Assembly (NCBI RefSeq): GCF_026427715.1
Contig: NZ_CP107558.1
Span: forward strand, 2,655,001 to 2,719,000
Reading direction: 5' to 3'
DNA from: Methylocystis sp. MJC1
GTDB lineage: Bacteria; Pseudomonadota; Alphaproteobacteria; Rhizobiales; Beijerinckiaceae
Length of the DNA: 64,000 nucleotides
Part shown: positions 1 through 7,872 of the stretch, piece after piece
How positions within the stretch are numbered: the first letter of the stretch is position 1
Layout: the number at the start of each line of letters is the position of its first letter
Position numbers and translations under genes: made by a program
The notes under the pieces: model-generated
Told to the model about the DNA's origin: nothing
Database searches by the model: none
What the model saw: the letters and a program-made list of their open reading frames with translations, nothing else

Positions 1-417
1 CAACAGCCAAGCCGCCGCAAAGAAGACGCTTCCCCGTCCCGACGATACCCAGTCGAGCTATCAACCGTCTACCAGAAGACGAAGAAGCGACCGCATCCGC
101 TGCAACCGTTGGCAGCGCCGCCGTCGATGAATGCGTTATACGGATGCGAGCTCAGGGTGTCAACGCTCCTTCGAAAAACTTTCGCACTTTTGTCGCATCG
201 CCCGCGAAAGCCCGGTTTCTCTAGGGGTAGAGCCGTGGATAACTCTTTCGTCTCTCCGCGCGGACACGCCGTAAATGAGCCATAATGCGAAGGCTTCGTC
301 GTGATGTGATAATCGTGCTTCGTATGTCAGCGCCAGGAAACCAGGGGCGGTCTAGGATGACGCCGCACGACCTGGAAATCGCCCCTGAGATAGTTTGAAA
401 GGCTACGGCTCCGGTTC
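1..417. other. Intergenic leader, no supported gene
   Basis: All three forward frames are open for a while at the left edge, as expected at this GC content, but none shows a start with a ribosome binding site or a recognisable protein. It could hold the last codons of a gene that begins outside the window. The stretch presumably carries the promoter of the peptidase gene at 418. A sequence one mismatch away from a DnaA box is seen near 233-241, but it is single and not convincing. Confidence 0.5.
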
Positions 418-2457
418 ATGGGATTGCAATTCAACAGCCGCCTCGCCTCCGCCTCCGGGAGCGCCGACTGGCGCGATATCGGCGAGGAACCCGCGATTGA
501 AGTCGACGGCCGCCGCCATACAGCCGATGATCGGCGCCGCGTCTCGGCCCGCTGGCTTTCGGGAACTGTTCTCACCGGCTTTTCGGGTGCATTGCTGATC
601 AGCGCCGCAGCCTACACCGCGCTCGATCAGCAGACGCGCTTCGCGGAAGCGCCGCAGCGGGCGCAGGCGGCAAGACAGGCGGAGTCGGAAGGCAATTCCG
701 TCAATCCGAAAAAGGGCGACCGCCTGATGCGCGCGGTCGACGTCGTCGCCGCCAAGCAAACATTCCGCGCCGCCACCACTTCGAAATCCGGCGACAAGGA
801 AGTGGTGCGCACGCGCGCCTTCACCCATGTCGCCGCGACGCTCACGCTGGCGCCGACGAGCTTTGCGAACGAAGTGCCGGCTTATAATCCGCTCAAGCTG
901 GCGAGCGATCCCCGCGCCCCCGAGAATAGCGGCGAATCCGACATCGCCCTCGACGAAGCGGAAGTATCTTTCGTCACCAAGGACCTGTCGGGGCTCGACA
1001 TCCAGTCGCAGAGCGCGCATCTCTCGATCGACGAGGCGCAGGCGCAGGTCAACGAGCAGGTCAAAAGTTCGCTCGCCGCCGGACCTAAGCCGGCCCTGCC
1101 CCTCCCCGGGCAGCTTCTGCTGTCGCGCACGAGCCGCGCCGCGGCCATGGACCCTCAGGCCCTGGCCTACGCGACGCCGGGAACCTCGCTCACCGCGCCC
1201 TTCTCCTCGATCGAAGTGCGCATGGTGCCGGAGAATGTGACCATCGCGCCGCGCGATACGCCACAACCGACGCAGATGGAAGAAAAGCTCGCCGTCGTGC
1301 GCCGCAGCGAAACGCTCGAAGATATTCTCGTGGCGAATGGCGTGCCGAGAGCGCGCATTGCCGCGGTCGTGGCCGCCTATCGCGGCAAGCGCGATCCGGT
1401 GCGCGAAGGCCAGCGCGTGAAGCTTCTCTTTGCCGATTTCGACGGCTCGGGCAAAAACATGCAGCTCGCGCGCCTGTCCGTCTATAACGACGACGAGGTC
1501 GAGTCGATCGTCGCGGCGAACGACCAGGGCGCCTTCGTCCAAACGCCGACGGCCCCCTCGGGCGGCGCGCGACGCGCCCAGAAACGCGCGCCTGTCGACG
1601 ATTTCAACGCCGATGGCGAAGACGACGACTCCGGCGCCATGCGGCTCTATGATTCGCTTTATGAGACGGCGCTGAAACAGCAGATTCCGAAGACCGTCGT
1701 CGGCGAGCTGGTGCGCATCTTCGCCAACGACGTCGACCTTCAGCGCGGCGTCGCGGGAGGCGACTCGCTGGACATCTTCTATGACGAGCCGGAGGACGGC
1801 TCGGGACCCACGCGCGATTCACTGCTCTATGCGTCGCTCACGACGCATAGTGAGACCTATCGCTACTACCGCTTCCAAACCCCCGACGACGGGCTCGTCG
1901 ACTATTACGACGAGAACGGCCGCTCGAGCCGCAAATTCCTGGTGCGCAAGCCCATCTCGATCGGCGAGACACGCTCGGGCTTCGGCATGCGCCGCCACCC
2001 GATCCTCGGCTATTACAAGATGCATACGGGCGTGGATTGGGCGGCGCCGATCGGCACGCCGATTCTCGCGGCCGGCAACGGCACGGTGATCAAGGCGCAA
2101 TGGGACTCGGGCTATGGCCGCCGCGTCGAAATCCAGCACGCCAACGGCTACATCACGACCTATAATCACATGTCCGGCTTCGCGCGCGGCGTTTCGGAAG
2201 GCGTGCGCGTCAAGCAGGGACAGGTCGTGGGCTTCCTCGGCTCGACGGGCCTCTCGACCGGCCCGCATCTCCATTACGAGGTGATGGTCAACGGCCATTT
2301 CGTCGATCCGATGCGCGTCAAGCTCGCACGCACCCGCGAGATCGAAGGCCGCATGCTTGCCGATTTCAAGCGCGAGCGCGATCGGGTCGACTCCCTGATG
2401 GCCAAAGCGCCCAACAGCAACAAGGTCGCCGCGCAGGGCGCGACGGCAAGCCGATAA
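418..2457 (+). CDS. Membrane-anchored M23 family metallopeptidase
   Basis: This 679-residue protein is a probable peptidoglycan endopeptidase of the LytM/M23 type that acts in the periplasm. It has a cytosolic N-terminus of about 48 residues, one membrane segment (about 48-68), a long Pro/Ala/Ser-rich linker, an OapA/LysM-like region around 290-360, and a C-terminal M23 domain. The zinc ligands are visible: H536 and D540 in HTGVD, and the H617-L-H619 motif in GPHLHYEV. All expected catalytic residues are present, so it is probably an active enzyme and not a regulatory EnvC/NlpD-type protein. The ATG at 418 is chosen because it precedes the membrane anchor; its ribosome binding site is weak. 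It is a single gene with no obvious partner. Confidence 0.9.
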   Translation: MGLQFNSRLASASGSADWRDIGEEPAIEVDGRRHTADDRRRVSARWLSGTVLTGFSGALLISAAAYTALDQQTRFAEAPQRAQAARQAESEGNSVNPKKGDRLMRAVDVVAAKQTFRAATTSKSGDKEVVRTRAFTHVAATLTLAPTSFANEVPAYNPLKLASDPRAPENSGESDIALDEAEVSFVTKDLSGLDIQSQSAHLSIDEAQAQVNEQVKSSLAAGPKPALPLPGQLLLSRTSRAAAMDPQALAYATPGTSLTAPFSSIEVRMVPENVTIAPRDTPQPTQMEEKLAVVRRSETLEDILVANGVPRARIAAVVAAYRGKRDPVREGQRVKLLFADFDGSGKNMQLARLSVYNDDEVESIVAANDQGAFVQTPTAPSGGARRAQKRAPVDDFNADGEDDDSGAMRLYDSLYETALKQQIPKTVVGELVRIFANDVDLQRGVAGGDSLDIFYDEPEDGSGPTRDSLLYASLTTHSETYRYYRFQTPDDGLVDYYDENGRSSRKFLVRKPISIGETRSGFGMRRHPILGYYKMHTGVDWAAPIGTPILAAGNGTVIKAQWDSGYGRRVEIQHANGYITTYNHMSGFARGVSEGVRVKQGQVVGFLGSTGLSTGPHLHYEVMVNGHFVDPMRVKLARTREIEGRMLADFKRERDRVDSLMAKAPNSNKVAAQGATASR

Positions 2458-2715
2458 TCAAGCCCCCGAAAGCGGCGCGCCAGATTGCGCGAGGCGGAGC
2501 GTCTGCGAGATCGTTTCGAGCGATCGCATCGTCTCGCGCTTCATCGCATGGCGCGGAAATTGGACCCCGAGCTCACGCTCGAGCGCGAGCATGATCCGCA
2601 CGGCGCAATAGGGCGTGAGGCCAAAGGCGAACAGATCGTCGTTTGGCGTCAGATCTGCGGCGGCGATAGGGAGCCGCCCTTCCCGATCGATAATGCGCCT
2701 GATGGTGGAGAACAT
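2458..2715 (-). CDS. Acyl-carrier-protein-like protein without attachment serine (copy 2)
   Basis: This 85-residue protein has the ACP fold pattern: an N-terminal helix (TIRRIIDREG), an acidic loop, helix 2 (AVRIMLALERELG) and a C-terminal helix. Where ACPs carry D-S-L, with the serine that takes 4'-phosphopantetheine, this protein reads F-G-L-T-P-Y, with proline in place of the serine. A good AGGAGG site precedes the ATG at 2715. It lies 20 bp behind a paralogue and is the last gene of the gluQ-side unit. It resembles the small carrier proteins that Rhizobiales use with amino acid:carrier-protein ligases, but function cannot be assigned and conventional priming looks impossible. Confidence 0.75.
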   Translation of the reverse strand: MFSTIRRIIDREGRLPIAAADLTPNDDLFAFGLTPYCAVRIMLALERELGVQFPRHAMKRETMRSLETISQTLRLAQSGAPLSGA

Positions 2716-2735
2716 TGCCCCGCCTCCTGAATTTT

Positions 2736-3008
2736 TTAAGCGGCGACGCGCGGCGTTTCGGCCACGACTGGCGGTGACCGCAGGCTCTCGATCGCAAGAG
2801 CGATCGAGGCGATCGAGGCGGCGGTCTCGCGCTTCAACAGCACGCGCGGAAGCTCGATCTTGAACTCGCGCTCGATGGCGACCAGCACGAGAACCGCCCC
2901 GAAGGGGGTCAGCCCGAGATCGTAAAGATTGGCGTGCGGGGTAAGACGCGCGGCCGGAACGGCGAGCTTGGTTTCCTGCTCGATAATGCGACGGATGGTT
3001 GCAATCAT
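2736..3008 (-). CDS. Acyl-carrier-protein-like protein without attachment serine (copy 1)
   Basis: This 90-residue paralogue of the next gene starts MIATIRRIIEQ; the ATG at 3008 follows AGGGGAAAG at good spacing, so longer upstream frames are ignored. Helix 2 reads D-L-G-L-T-P-F-G-A-V followed by an acidic helix ending AIEREF, which aligns well with D-L-G-A-D-S-L in ACPs except that the serine is proline. The C-terminus has a short Pro/Val-rich tail. The two genes share the unusual T-P-[FY] signature, which argues against random decay. They probably arose by tandem duplication and may be cotranscribed with gluQ, 146 bp upstream. The biochemical role is unknown. Confidence 0.75.
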   Translation of the reverse strand: MIATIRRIIEQETKLAVPAARLTPHANLYDLGLTPFGAVLVLVAIEREFKIELPRVLLKRETAASIASIALAIESLRSPPVVAETPRVAA

Positions 3009-3154
3009 TGTCTTTCCCCTTGCCCTAGAGAAATTCGATTGTGAGAATGTAGCTGCGCGGGCGTGGGAATTTCGTGCGGACGCGCACGTAGGACGACGGC
3101 GCTCCGGCGCCTCGAACGGGCAAGGGCGCTGGGCGCGTTGCGAACGCCCTGCCT

Positions 3155-4054
3155 TCACTCCGCCGAGATCTGAAATCCAAGTTTCCGCCAGACTTCAGCG
3201 GCGCTGATCCCCGCTTCCCTGAGCGCCCGCAGCGTCGTCGAACCGCGGCTCTTTGCGAGCTTCTCGCCTGTATCGTCGAGAACGAGCTCATGGTGGCGAT
3301 AACGCGGTTCGGGCAGGCTGAGCAGGCGCTGCAACAGGCGGTGCAGGCTCGTCGCGAAGAAAAGGTCGCGCCCGCGCACGATGTCGCTCACCCCCTGCAG
3401 CGCATCATCGACGACGACGGCGATGTGATAGCTCGCCGGCGTGTCCTTGCGGGCCAACACTACGTCGCCCCATTGCGCGGGATTCGCTGGCGTAAGAAAA
3501 AATCCTTCCCCTGCGTCGGGAGCCCCTTCCCGCCCACGAACGCAGTACTCCCGCCAAAAGAGCCCCTCCCCGGCCAGCGCCGTCGCCTTCGCCATATCGA
3601 GCCGCAAGGCTTCGCCGCCATCGGCCAAGATTTCGCGCGCCGGACGGCGGGGCTTTTCTCGACAGATTCCCGAATAGAGCGGCGCGCCATCGGGATCGCG
3701 CGGCCAGCCGGGATGCTCGGCGGCGAAATGGCCGATGTCGGAGCGCTTGCAGCCGCAGGCGTAGAGCAGGCCCATGGCGTCGAGCCGCTCCAGCGCCGCG
3801 GCGTAATCGTCGAAATGCTCGGACTGGCGGCGCACGGGTTTTTCCCATTCGAGCCCAAGCCAGGCGAGATCTTCATAGATCGCCGCCTCGAACGCCGGCC
3901 GCACGCGTCCCAAGTCGATATCCTCGATGCGCAGCAGGAAGCGACCGCCGCAACCGCGCGCGAGCGTAAAATTCAGCAGAGCGGAATAGGCGTGGCCAAG
4001 ATGCAGATAGCCGTTCGGCGAGGGCGCGAAGCGGAAGATCCGACGCTCACTCAT
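3155..4054 (-). CDS. gluQ: Glutamyl-Q tRNA(Asp) synthetase
   Basis: This 299-residue protein is a truncated class I glutamyl-tRNA synthetase. It keeps the catalytic core and lacks the anticodon-binding domain, which is the hallmark of GluQ-RS (YadB), the enzyme that glutamylates queuosine at the wobble base of tRNA(Asp). The HLGH signature is at 18-21 and the KLAKS motif at 265-269. The zinc-site residues C-G-C and Y-x3-C between them are also present. A purine-rich site precedes the ATG. An 18-bp palindrome lies 24 bp upstream (4078-4095). The family call is secure; nothing here directly shows the tRNA substrate. Confidence 0.92.
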   Translation of the reverse strand: MSERRIFRFAPSPNGYLHLGHAYSALLNFTLARGCGGRFLLRIEDIDLGRVRPAFEAAIYEDLAWLGLEWEKPVRRQSEHFDDYAAALERLDAMGLLYACGCKRSDIGHFAAEHPGWPRDPDGAPLYSGICREKPRRPAREILADGGEALRLDMAKATALAGEGLFWREYCVRGREGAPDAGEGFFLTPANPAQWGDVVLARKDTPASYHIAVVVDDALQGVSDIVRGRDLFFATSLHRLLQRLLSLPEPRYRHHELVLDDTGEKLAKSRGSTTLRALREAGISAAEVWRKLGFQISAE

Positions 4055-4077
4055 GCTTCCGCCTTTCCGGCGCCGAT

Positions 4078-4095
4078 ATCACCCAAATGGGTGAT
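4078..4095. promoter_or_regulatory. Palindromic operator-like site upstream of gluQ
   Basis: The sequence ATCACCC-AAAT-GGGTGAT has perfect 7-bp arms around a 4-bp spacer. It is 24 bp before the gluQ ATG and lies between that gene and a plus-strand promoter-like element near 4106-4133. Its symmetry fits a dimeric regulator, but no regulator gene is adjacent and the owner is unknown. Confidence 0.45.
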
Positions 4096-4105
4096 GACCG
4101 TTGGG

Positions 4106-4133
4106 CTTACTCTTGATTACAACAGTCCTATAT
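4106..4133 (+). promoter_or_regulatory. Possible plus-strand promoter for a short transcript
   Basis: A CTTACT element is followed after 16 bp by CTATAT, which resembles the alphaproteobacterial housekeeping pattern (CTTGAC, 17 bp, CTATAT). It points toward the terminator at 4154-4178 and has no protein gene in between. The evidence is weak; the RNA would start near 4140 and be only about 40 nt long, unless another start is used. Confidence 0.25.
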
Positions 4134-4153
4134 TCAGAGCCATTTTCATCGCG

Positions 4154-4178
4154 GGGAGGCCTTCGGGCCTCCCTTTTT
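4154..4178 (+). terminator. Rho-independent terminator (plus strand)
   Basis: A perfect 8-bp stem GGGAGGCC/GGCCTCCC closes a TTCG tetraloop and is followed by five T on the plus strand. On the minus strand, where cmk ends at 4178, no T-run follows the stem. The orientation therefore fits a plus-strand transcript, although both flanking genes are on the minus strand. Confidence 0.65.
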
Positions 4179-4822
4179 CATTGGCGCCCTTCAACGCGTC
4201 GCGCGCGCTCCGCGATCTCCAGCGCCACCGCGAATACCTGGTCGCGATCGAGCTCGCTCGTATCGAGCGTCACGGCGTCCTCCGCCGCCTTCAGGGGCGC
4301 GGCGCTGCGTTCACTGTCGCGGGCGTCGCGTTTCCGCACATCGTCCAGAATAGCGTCGTAATCCACTTCTTCCCCGCGGGCCGCGAGCTCCAGGGCGCGG
4401 CGCTGGGCGCGTGTCTCCGGCGACGCCGTGACGAAAATCTTCACCTGCGCGGCGGGACAGATGACCGTGCCGATGTCGCGGCCGTCGAGCACGGCTCCCT
4501 CGAGCCTCGCCGCGAAAGCCCGCTGCATGTCGACAAGCGCGGCGCGAACGGCCGGCATTGCGGCGACGACCGAGGCCGCCTCGCCCATATCGCGCGCCCG
4601 CAGCCGCGCCTCGTCGAAATCGGTCAGCGACAGCCCGCGCGCCGCCTCCACCGCCCCATCGACGTCGTCGAGCGGCAAGCCTTCGTCGAGCAGGGCGCGG
4701 GCGGTGGCGCGATATAGCAGGCCCGTATCGAGATGCGGCAGGCCGTAATGCGCGGCGAGCCTGCGGGCGAGCGTGCCCTTGCCGGAAGCCGCCGGCCCGT
4801 CGATGGCGATGACAAAGCTCAC
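4178..4822 (-). CDS. cmk: Cytidylate kinase
   Basis: This 214-residue protein phosphorylates CMP and dCMP in the cytosol. The P-loop GPAASGKGT is at 9-17, followed by the [12 protein letters not shown]-binding stretch and a DGRDIGT motif in the middle of the protein. The length is normal for the family. The start codon overlaps the aroA stop in an ATGA (4819-4822), so the two genes are translationally coupled. The aroA-cmk order is common in alphaproteobacteria, although rpsA, which often follows, is absent here. Confidence 0.95.
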   Translation of the reverse strand: MSFVIAIDGPAASGKGTLARRLAAHYGLPHLDTGLLYRATARALLDEGLPLDDVDGAVEAARGLSLTDFDEARLRARDMGEAASVVAAMPAVRAALVDMQRAFAARLEGAVLDGRDIGTVICPAAQVKIFVTASPETRAQRRALELAARGEEVDYDAILDDVRKRDARDSERSAAPLKAAEDAVTLDTSELDRDQVFAVALEIAERARRVEGRQ

Positions 4823-6159
4823 GAGAATCGCGCTCCCAGGCTTTCCATCAGCATGCGGAAGGAGGGGAAGCTCGTCGCGATCATCGTCTCGTCGTCGACC
4901 GTCACCTTGTTTTGCGCGGCCAAACCCATGACAAGGAAGCTCATGGCGATGCGATGGTCGAGATGCGTCTCGACCACGCCGCCGCCGGCCACGGAGCCGC
5001 CGCGCACGATGAGATCGTCGCCGATAATCTCGCAGTCGACGCCATTGGCCTTCAACCCCGCCGCGATGGCGGCGAGACGGTCCGATTCCTTCACGCGCAA
5101 TTCGGAGAGACCGCGCATTCGCGTTTCGCCTTTAGCGAAAGCGGCGGCGACGGCGAGGATCGGATATTCATCGATCATCGAGGGCGCGCGTTCGGCCCGC
5201 ACGTCGACGCCCTTCAAAGACGAATAGCGCGCGCGCACGTCGGCGACTTCCTCGCCGCCCTCCTCGCGCTTGTTGTCGAGAGAAATATCCGCGCCCATTT
5301 CGATCAGCGTCGTGAGCAGGCCGCTGCGCAGCGGATTGGTCATCACGCCTTCGACAACGATGTCGGAGCCGGGAACGATCAGCGCCGCGACCAGCGGAAA
5401 GGCGGCCGAGGACGGATCGGCCGGCACGCGCACGGGGCGCGCTACAAGCTCGGGGCGGCCTTCGAGCGTGATTTTGCGCCCATGCGGACCGTGCGGCTCG
5501 CTCATCACCGTCGCGCCGAAATGGGCGAGCATTTTTTCGGTATGGTCGCGCGAGGCCTCGGCCTCGATCACCACCGTGCGGCCGGGCGAGTTGAGCCCGC
5601 AGAGCAGCACGGCCGATTTGATCTGCGCCGAGGCCACGGGGGTTTTATATTCCACCGGCAGCGGCTCGGCCGAGCCTTGCAAAACGAGCGGCAGACGGCC
5701 GCCTTCGGCCTGCTCCAACAAGAGCGCGCCCTGGAGCGCCAGCGGATCGAGAATGCGCTTCATCGGACGCTTGCGCAGCGAGGCGTCGCCGTCGAAACGC
5801 GCGACGATCGGATGACCGGCGACGACGCCCATCATCAGCCGCGAACCAGTCCCGGCATTGCCGAAATCGAGCGTCTCGGTGGGTTGCAGAAGCGAGCCGA
5901 GCCCCGCCCCCCAGACGCTCCAGCTTCCCGGCGCATGCCGCACCACCTTGGCGCCGAGCTGGCGCGCCGCCTGCGCCGTGCGCAGCACGTCCTCGCCTTC
6001 GAGAAGCCCGTCGATCTTGGTCTCGCCTACGGCGAGAAGGCCGAAGATCATGGCGCGATGCGAGACGGATTTATCCCCAGGCGGCCGCACGCGGCCCGAG
6101 AGCGGACCTGAAGCATAGGCGCTCAGCGGCGCGGCAGAAGCATGGGCGGCGGCGTCCAA
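4819..6159 (-). CDS. aroA: 3-phosphoshikimate 1-carboxyvinyltransferase (EPSP synthase)
   Basis: This 446-residue enzyme makes EPSP in the shikimate pathway. The PGDKSVSHR motif (27-35) binds phosphate and shikimate 3-phosphate, GNAGTGSR lies at 100-107, and RVKESDR and the [12 protein letters not shown] region mark the second domain. The overall sequence is of the class II type known from Agrobacterium CP4. At the position where CP4 has alanine 100 this protein has G103, the ancestral residue at that site. The gene heads the aroA-cmk pair with a 4-bp overlap. Confidence 0.96.
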   Translation of the reverse strand: MDAAAHASAAPLSAYASGPLSGRVRPPGDKSVSHRAMIFGLLAVGETKIDGLLEGEDVLRTAQAARQLGAKVVRHAPGSWSVWGAGLGSLLQPTETLDFGNAGTGSRLMMGVVAGHPIVARFDGDASLRKRPMKRILDPLALQGALLLEQAEGGRLPLVLQGSAEPLPVEYKTPVASAQIKSAVLLCGLNSPGRTVVIEAEASRDHTEKMLAHFGATVMSEPHGPHGRKITLEGRPELVARPVRVPADPSSAAFPLVAALIVPGSDIVVEGVMTNPLRSGLLTTLIEMGADISLDNKREEGGEEVADVRARYSSLKGVDVRAERAPSMIDEYPILAVAAAFAKGETRMRGLSELRVKESDRLAAIAAGLKANGVDCEIIGDDLIVRGGSVAGGGVVETHLDHRIAMSFLVMGLAAQNKVTVDDETMIATSFPSFRMLMESLGARFS

Positions 6160-6381
6160 TGACGTGATCCTCGGCGAATTGCGACGGAACTGTTCCGCCG
6201 TCTTCTAGCCGGGCGGCCGCTCGATGTCATTCCCATGAAAGCGGGAAAGTCTCGGCGTTCTACGCCTGCGCGTGATCTCGAGCGTTCAGCCGTCACGGTG
6301 GACACAGGGATCGCGCAGCGCGTCGCTGCTTGTTACCGCCGAATGCGTTGAACGCAGCCAGCCTAGAGATGGGTCACGGCC

Positions 6382-6612
6382 TCAGCTCGCTAGCGCCACA
6401 TGGCGGGAAGGAGGCGGGACAGGGTGGCCCAGATCACGCGCGGCTTCGATCCAAGTGAGAATGGCGTCACGCGCATTCGTCACCGCTTCCTCTGGCGTCT
6501 CGCCATCTGACATGCAGCGGGGAAGATCGCGAACGATCGCTACGAAACCGCCGCCATCCTCCGCGGAAAGCGGCTGGACAATGAGCGGATAATCGGTTGC
6601 CTCGACCGTCAT
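6382..6612 (-). CDS. hicB: HicB-type antitoxin
   Basis: This 76-residue protein has the HicB fold: an N-terminal YPLIVQPLSAEDGGGFVA strand pair, then DLPRCMSDGETPEEAVTNA and a C-terminal helix with a Pro-rich end. HicB proteins neutralise HicA ribonucleases and usually repress their own promoter. The ATG at 6612 overlaps the TGA of hicA (ATGA). It lacks a long DNA-binding C-terminus, so autoregulation is not evident. Because its toxin partner is frameshifted, this may be a surviving antitoxin. Confidence 0.85.
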   Translation of the reverse strand: MTVEATDYPLIVQPLSAEDGGGFVAIVRDLPRCMSDGETPEEAVTNARDAILTWIEAARDLGHPVPPPSRHVALAS

Positions 6613-6850
6613 GGCAAAGTCCTGGCTGCTTCGACAAAGGCGACGAGCTTGCGGATATATATGCTTTGATAGGCCGCTTGAAAGGAATTGTGAGCTTTTC
6701 CGCCACCCTGGGATGCGCGACCTTGTAGTGAGAACCCCCGCCCCGCGGCGGCGCGCATAGGATGCCGAACTCGCGGCACAAGGCTGCAATATCGTCGATT
6801 CGCCAGTCGCCGGCCGGGTGGCGGCGCATTTCGTCAAGGCGACTGCTCAC
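6609..6850 (-). pseudogene. hicA: HicA-type toxin gene with a 1-nt frameshift
   Basis: From a GTG at 6850 (GAAGGG upstream) the frame encodes about 62 residues of a HicA mRNA interferase, including the catalytic histidine in GGGSHYKV and the strand ending IPFKRPIK. Near 6663 the frame breaks. One missing base would restore the continuation IYIRKLVAFVEAARTLP and a stop at 6609 that overlaps the hicB start. The repaired protein would be 80 residues, the usual size. As sequenced, the protein reads into an unrelated tail, so the toxin is probably inactive unless this is a sequencing error. Confidence 0.8.
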
Positions 6851-6927
6851 GGTGAGCCCTTCTTTCCAGGGCGGGAAACGGCTAAGTCAGCGGCAGAGCG
6901 ATAAACGATTGGAATGCTGGGGAAAAA

Positions 6928-7002
6928 TGGAGCGGGCGAAGGGAATCGAACCCTCGACATACAGCTTGGGAAGCTGTCGTTCTACCACTGAACTACGCCC
7001 GC
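6928..7002 (-). tRNA. tRNA-Gly (CCC)
   Basis: The minus strand folds as a full cloverleaf: acceptor GCGGGCG paired with CGCCCGC, a D-loop with AGTGGTAG, anticodon stem ACAGC/GCTGT with loop TTCCCAA, and a T-arm GAGGGTTCGATTCCCTT. The anticodon at the loop centre is CCC. The 3' CCA is encoded (6928-6930). Confidence 0.95.
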
Positions 7003-7114
7003 GATTTCAAGGTATTAGCCTGCCTCGCTGCATCCCTTACGGAGTGATTTGGAAGAAAACGAGACTGAGCCGCAATGTAACTTGACGCGTCATTATGCGC
7101 AACCAGCTCTGTGA

Positions 7115-7833
7115 TCTCGCCCTTGGCCGAAGGTTGGTTTTTTCTACGAGAGGATGGCTGATCGTCTCGCATCAATGGGGCAGGCAAAATACCAGGACAC
7201 GACGCGTGTCAGCGGTGGCCGACCCAAATGGAACGGTAACGTGAGGATTGATGAAGCCTCGCTTGAGCTCCCTAGACGGTGGCGTAGTGGCAAGACCATC
7301 TTTGTAAATTCGATGTCGGATCTCTTTCACGAAAGTGTGCCGTTTGAATTCATTGAGGCCGTTTTCAAAACCATGGAAGAGACACCTCAGCACACCTATC
7401 AAGTCCTTACCAAGAGAGGTGAGCGACTTGAGGAGCTTTCATCAAAATTAAGGTGGCCGTCGAATGTGTGGATGGGTGTGAGTGTCGAGTCCCAGGATTA
7501 TGCGTGGCGCATCGACTGCCTCCGCAAAACAGAGGCGTGGATCAAGTTCTTGAGTCTGGAACCACTTCTCGGTCCGCTGGAGAACCTCGATCTTTCGGGT
7601 ATCGACTGGGCTATCGCGGGGGGGGGGAAAGCGGGCCAGGCGCGAGACTCATGGAAGCTGATTGGGTTCGGTCAATCAGAGACCAGTGCACTCGCGCTCG
7701 CGTAGCTTTTCATTTCAAGCAGTGGGGCGGAACAAACAAGAAGAAGAAGGGTAGGATCCTCGATGGGAGAACCTGGGACGAGTTCCCTGCTCGGTTCCGT
7801 TCTAGGAAAGCGGACTACGATCTCTTCGCTTGA
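7115..7833 (+). pseudogene. Decayed DUF5131 (phage Gp37/Gp68-like) gene
   Basis: The reading frame from ATG 7154 gives 183 residues with the family block FVNSMSDLFHE, then QVLTKR, WMGVSVE and [11 protein letters not shown]. After IDWAIAGG the frame breaks in a run of ten G (7618-7627). The next frame continues with [19 protein letters not shown], then [10 protein letters not shown] and WDEFP, to a stop at 7833. Eight G would restore the frame. The N-terminal cysteine motif expected before the YERMADRL block is also not readable, so there are at least two lesions. Family members occur in phages and mobile regions, often beside tcmP. The gene looks like a remnant next to a tRNA. Confidence 0.75.
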
Positions 7834-7872
7834 GATCGAGTTGCAGCGCAGTGCTTCGCCCGAGCGCGCTCT

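Noticed and set aside
233..241. Near-match to a DnaA box (CGTGGATAA) before the M23 gene
   Set aside because: A single site with a mismatch and no other origin features.
403..1542. A 379-codon minus-strand frame opposite the M23 peptidase
   Set aside because: No ribosome binding site or domain; it mirrors the coding pattern of the plus strand.
4178..4200. The 4154-4178 hairpin as a normal cmk terminator
   Set aside because: On the cmk strand the stem is preceded by A and not followed by T, so its orientation does not fit; weak bidirectional action remains possible.
7154..7705. An intact 183-residue DUF5131 protein
   Set aside because: The family's C-terminal block continues in another frame after the G-run, and the N-terminal cysteine motif is missing, so it is a pseudogene.
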